Part shown: piece by piece, positions 61,333-64,000 of the stretch
Layout of the letters: the number at the start of each line of letters is the position of its first letter
Numbering within the stretch: position 1 is the first letter of the stretch
Source of the DNA: Crotophaga sulcirostris
Taxonomy: Eukaryota > Chordata > Aves > Cuculiformes > Crotophagidae
Direction: 5' to 3'
DNA: 64,000 nucleotides
Assembly: GCA_013397455.1 (NCBI GenBank)
Contig: VYZB01000193.1
Coordinates: forward strand, 1,546,972 to 1,610,971
Made by a program: the position numbers and the translations under genes
The notes under the pieces: model-generated
The model's database searches: none
The model's input: the letters and a program-made list of their open reading frames with translations, nothing else
Told to the model about the DNA's origin: nothing

Positions 61333-64000
61333 GTGAGCGCCCCCCGCCGCCCCTCCCGGCGCCGGAGCCTGCGGGCAGGGAGGGAAGGGGGGGATAAAGG
61401 CGCTAAAAGCAAGCCCAGCCTCGAGGAGGCGCAGGCGGTGCTGATGCTTTGGGTCGCCTGCGTCTGTTTCTTTTTTGTTTGTTTCGTGACGCAGTGGGTT
61501 CTGTCCCCCTTCCCCCCTCTTCCCCCCGTATTTTTAGGAGGTGGTCACCGTGGTGAGAGGTGGTCCAGGGCTGTAGGTCAGCGGGGCGAATGTTTTCTTC
61601 GTAACCTGAGGGTGGCTGTGTTATAGGAACCGTCTTTTTTCAGCTTCTGGTCCGTATTGCCTTCAACAGGTAGGGAATTGCAGAGTTATTAGCCTGGAAG
61701 GGGGATGGGAATTTTTGCAAGAGATGCTAAAAAAAAAAAAAAAAAAGATGCATTCGCTCTTTGTAGCGACGAGAGGTTTGTCTCCTAAGCAGCTGAAAGC
61801 GCATGCCTCTGCCCTCTGCGGATGCAGTGCCAAGCCAGACCGCCTTCTGGCATGATGCTGAAGGATGCACGGATACGGCTGGGGCTCCTTTTCCTTAAGG
61901 ATCCTTTCCAGTCCTGCTGAGAAGCCCTGCGTCTGAGGATGTCATGATCAAAGCTTCAAAAATCTGGAAGCTGTGCATGTCAGGCGTTTTCTGTTTTGTA
62001 CTAGTCAGTATGTTATGGAGATGAGTTGCAGTGAAAGCTTATTTGCTACGTAGGCTGTCTATTAAAAGGCAAGCTTTACCTGGACCTGGAATTAATTCGA
62101 TTTATTTTTTAGGTCATGATTAAACTGAAGCCAGATCAGACTATTTCAACGCTATTTTCTTCCAGTCTGAAAATTACACTTTGGTATTTGGCTGTGGTCT
62201 AAGTAAAGTCCACGTTTGAGCTGGTTTTGCTTCTGGGTTTCAGGAAATAAAGGCACATGTGGATCACATCTTAATGAAGTGTAGAATATTCTGTTTCCAG
62301 AACACTTTCCTTCCTACCTTTCACTTCTTATAATTGGAGTTCCATGACAAAAAGTACCTTCTTTTGAGACTGCCCTGCTTCATACCCTTACTAGTCAGGT
62401 CAGTGTGTCTGCACTGATCTGTTGGATTTTTAGGGGAGTGTTGGTGATTAAGTGTGTTTTTTGAAATGGACTCTTCATCTGTTCTGATGGGAGTGATTGT
62501 TTGGTATGCTATAGAGATACTTCTGCAATGTCTAATGTTAGATACCAAAATAATTACTCACCCTAGCTAGCAAATTACTCTTCCCTTTCCAGCACCTTTG
62601 TGATCAAGTTAAATGATGTTCTGTAGTCTGATTCTAAGTTGGTATGGATTGGAATTTGGCAGTTACTGACTTGAGCATGGGGTAAGATACATTATAAATA
62701 AAGTGAAAAAACACTGATATCCCTCCACCTCCCCCAAGTTCTGACTACTTTTTCATGGTGGGATGCCCAGGTTGTTAAATACTCTGCTCTGCAAGCAGAA
62801 TATTAGTTGAATTTCTAAGCTTGGCAGGTTTTTGGTGTGTTTATATTGCAGCAGTCAAGAAAGGTCCTTATGACGCCATTAAGACATTTCAGTGCAGAAT
62901 CAAATGTATTCTAAAACTGTAGCTTCTGAAAGTGCAATTTCTTCTTATTTCATTACAAAGCATGGCAAGCCATTTTCTTGGTAGATTGTGGCATGGATGA
63001 GCTGTAGGTGACCTAATTACAGGATTATTGTTGAAATAGTTTTATTGTGAGCATTAATTAACTGAAATTATTAATTTGTCAAGTGTCATAATTTTTTTTC
63101 TGCAGTGTGTATAGGCGTTCACATGAAGATTTTTCTTTTTTAAAGTGATATCCTGTCTTCTGTGCAGCTCCTCTGCCAAAAAAAAGATATGAGCAATAGA
63201 ATATACAATTTCAGTTACATTTGATATTTTAGTCCAAGTACTAATTTTAAAACCTGTTGTGGTACAAACTTCAGAAGTTAAGTTGAAGTTCTATGTAGTA
63301 ACTTACCTGTTTTCTCAAAGGATGTTTCATTTCCAAAGCAATTAATGTGTTAGCAAGCATTTAGGCTTATATGAAGAAGGAAAGTAATCACTCTTGCTTC
63401 AGAATTACCAAAACAGATAAAGTTGAGAACACAAAATCTTTACTGAGGATGTCATGCATACTAACAGCATTGGATGCCTACCTTTTCCCAGTCTCTGGAG
63501 TATAAAATCTACCACATCTGTGATTATATATTTGATTTCTGGCCACTGAGTGCTGATAACTTTTAAATCGTTGTGGCTCCATACTTTTACATAAAAGATG
63601 TTCACGAAGCTATTGTGCCTTTTTTTACTGTGTTTCCCAGGGTGTTATTATCTCCATTCCCAAAGTAACTTCAATTTCTGCTGACTAACTGTAATGGTCT
63701 CTAGTGTTCAGTGATACTGTACACTAAAAGAAGATATTTCATGGACTTCTAGGAAGCTGGAAAAATGTAGCTTGCTCTTTAGCCGTGGTTTTTGTCCTGA
63801 CTTAACTCCTAACAGCATGTATGTCAAAGACTTAGAGTAGCTGGTATAAACATCCTAGTACCATTACATAATTTCTGCACTACGTAAGACCTGTTGTTAT
63901 GCCCCTGCTTCTTGACCCAGCACATCAAGATTGGCAGTTATTTTTTGTTAAGACTGAACCAAAAATATGTTCATCTGCAGTGTAGTTCACTGCTTTCAGT
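61333..64000 (+). other. SLC12A2: SLC12A2 intron 1, 5' part (continues past window)
   Basis: The intron opens with GTGAGC, a good 5' splice site, directly after the phase-0 AAG codon. The first 150 bp are still CpG-island sequence; the remainder is AT-rich without recognisable repeats apart from an A18 run at 61,729-61,746. I saw nothing resembling NKCC1 exon 2 (the segment leading into the first membrane helix) before the window ends, so the acceptor must lie further on. The short open frames here are unremarkable. Confidence 0.85.
61729..61746 (+). repeat. A18 homopolymer in SLC12A2 intron 1
   Basis: Uninterrupted run of 18 adenines about 400 bp into intron 1. It is likely length-polymorphic and prone to sequencing error. 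No retroposon body precedes it. Confidence 0.9.

Larger units (their letters stand above)
59930..61480. promoter_or_regulatory. CpG island spanning SLC12A2 promoter, exon 1 and start of intron 1
   Basis: Base composition jumps at about 59,930 from ordinary DNA and a CR1 3' end to dense G/C with very many CpG dinucleotides. It stays that way through the promoter and exon 1, then decays in intron 1, where T-rich sequence appears from about 61,460. This is the usual signature of an unmethylated vertebrate promoter island. The high G/C makes stop codons rare, so several long open frames on both strands here are composition artefacts. Boundaries are by eye, within about 50 bp. Confidence 0.9.

Noticed and set aside
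61333..61626. Reading frame continuing past the exon 1 donor
   Set aside because: It follows an excellent GTGAGC donor at the position where NKCC1 exon 1 ends; the continuation is not NKCC1-like and stops at 61,626.

Overview
The window looks like nuclear DNA of a bird. The recognisable interspersed repeats are almost all CR1 LINE fragments, mostly 5'-truncated, and several keep the avian-type 3' tail around AGAATCATAGAATC. There are no Alu, B1 or L1-like sequences, most of the DNA is AT-rich and single-copy in appearance, and the only confident protein-coding exon is a vertebrate gene with a GC-rich promoter. Nothing bacterial, plasmid-like or CRISPR-like is present.

Layout. Positions 1 to about 59,500 are an intergenic region with no intact protein-coding gene that I can support. 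It carries CR1 copies at 7.8-8.1 kb (minus), 10.4-11.2 kb (minus), 22.5-23.2 kb (plus), 47.9-49.9 kb (minus, about 2 kb, with an internal deletion in the reverse transcriptase), 53.97-54.05 kb (minus, 3' tail only), 55.0-56.6 kb (plus, old and badly decayed) and 59.5-59.9 kb (plus, well preserved 3' end). A probable ERV-type solo LTR (47.54-50.08 kb, minus) appears to be split by the 2 kb CR1. The most unexpected item is at 18.0-18.2 kb on the minus strand: a 70-codon stretch resembling secreted phospholipase A2 group XII, with the CCNQHD active-site motif kept but two conserved cysteines lost and stops directly after it. It is a relic or an isolated exon. GC-enriched islands at 14.78-15.08 and 51.6-52.4 kb look like old mobile elements that I cannot classify.

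From about 59.93 kb the composition switches abruptly to a CpG island (to about 61.48 kb). It contains GC boxes, a G-quadruplex-prone stretch, a perfect 20-bp palindrome and a TTTAAA element 84 bp upstream of the start codon. It drives SLC12A2, the Na-K-2Cl cotransporter NKCC1, on the plus strand. Only coding exon 1 (60,829-61,332, 168 codons) is present. It encodes the cytosolic regulatory N-terminus: two SPAK/OSR1-docking RFxV motifs, a PP1-docking motif overlapping the second, and the complete set of regulatory threonines. The rest of the window, 61,333-64,000, is the start of intron 1. The transmembrane transporter itself lies beyond the window.

Functionally this is one gene's promoter and first exon plus a large upstream domain. 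No multi-gene system or novel pathway was found. The points most worth a second look are the PLA2G12-like relic, the CR1 abutting the promoter island, the compact bird NKCC1 N-terminus, the nested LTR/CR1 structure and the unclassified GC-rich block at 51.6-52.4 kb.
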